The position numbers were made by a program, and so were the translations under genes. A stretch of 32,245 nt of DNA from contig CAJTRO010000023.1 in NCBI GenBank assembly GCA_910579015.1, positions 1 to 32,245 of the forward strand, given 5' to 3'. Shown here one piece after another: positions 32,234 to 32,245 of the stretch; position 1 is the stretch's first letter, and every line of letters starts with the position of its first letter. Below the pieces are notes generated by a model. It worked only from the letters and a program-made list of their open reading frames with translations, did not search any database and was not told the DNA's origin. The DNA comes from an uncultured Dorea sp. Its GTDB lineage: Bacteria; Bacillota_A; Clostridia; Lachnospirales; Lachnospiraceae.

Positions 32234-32245
32234 TCACATTTTAAA

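Noticed and set aside
1..32245. CRISPR array, tRNA, rRNA, prophage or complete IS element
   Set aside because: None was seen by reading; no regularly spaced repeats, no transposase or integrase motifs and no tRNA-like cloverleaf were noticed, though no search program was run.

Overview
The window looks like a chromosome segment from an anaerobic, endospore-forming member of the Clostridia, most probably Lachnospiraceae. The support is a full-length spoIVA, a long single-chain Clostridia-type purL, lipoprotein-dependent ABC importers with AraC and GntR regulators, a UGA-encoded selenocysteine in a glutaredoxin-like protein, and strong Shine-Dalgarno sites. No rRNA, tRNA, CRISPR array or complete insertion sequence was seen.

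Layout. (1) 1-4770 is the 3' end of a surface-polysaccharide cluster: GT2 glycosyltransferase, Wzx-type flippase, FrhB-like Fe-S protein, UDP-GlcNAc 2-epimerase. It is visibly much more AT-rich than the rest. (2) 4771-5218 has no gene but holds a strong promoter, a possible small transcript, a clear terminator and three 14-bp tandem repeats before mntP. (3) 5219-8174 carries mntP, a Y-family polymerase plus YolD pair behind a promoter with a LexA-box-like site, and an 88-residue glutaredoxin-like selenoprotein missed by standard ORF calling because its active-site residue is an in-frame TGA. (4) 8220-17289 is a GntR regulator divergent from a cysteine-desulfidase-like gene and a five-gene oligopeptide-type ABC importer. 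(5) 17298-17779 is an apparently intact promoter, TPP riboswitch and terminator whose downstream genes have collapsed into a short thiE/thiD relic. (6) 17746-22735 is an AraC regulator divergent from a sugar-type ABC importer with an embedded metallo-beta-lactamase-fold gene and no ATPase. (7) 22836-32159 is mostly housekeeping: spoIVA, a nuclease-helicase fusion, a DUF1461-like membrane protein, purL and a PilZ protein.

The most unusual system is the importer at 10464-17289. Its binding protein appears circularly permuted: the segment that normally ends an SBP_bac_5 protein comes first, directly after the lipoprotein signal, and the normal N-terminal part follows. Both permeases carry large extra N-terminal regions (a membrane-flanked coiled coil of about 160 residues in one, about 235 residues with about six membrane segments in the other), and one ATPase has an altered signature motif. 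Linkage to a cysteine-desulfidase-like gene suggests uptake of a sulfur amino acid or peptide, but the substrate is inference.

All calls are made by reading motifs and gene order; no database search or folding program was run.
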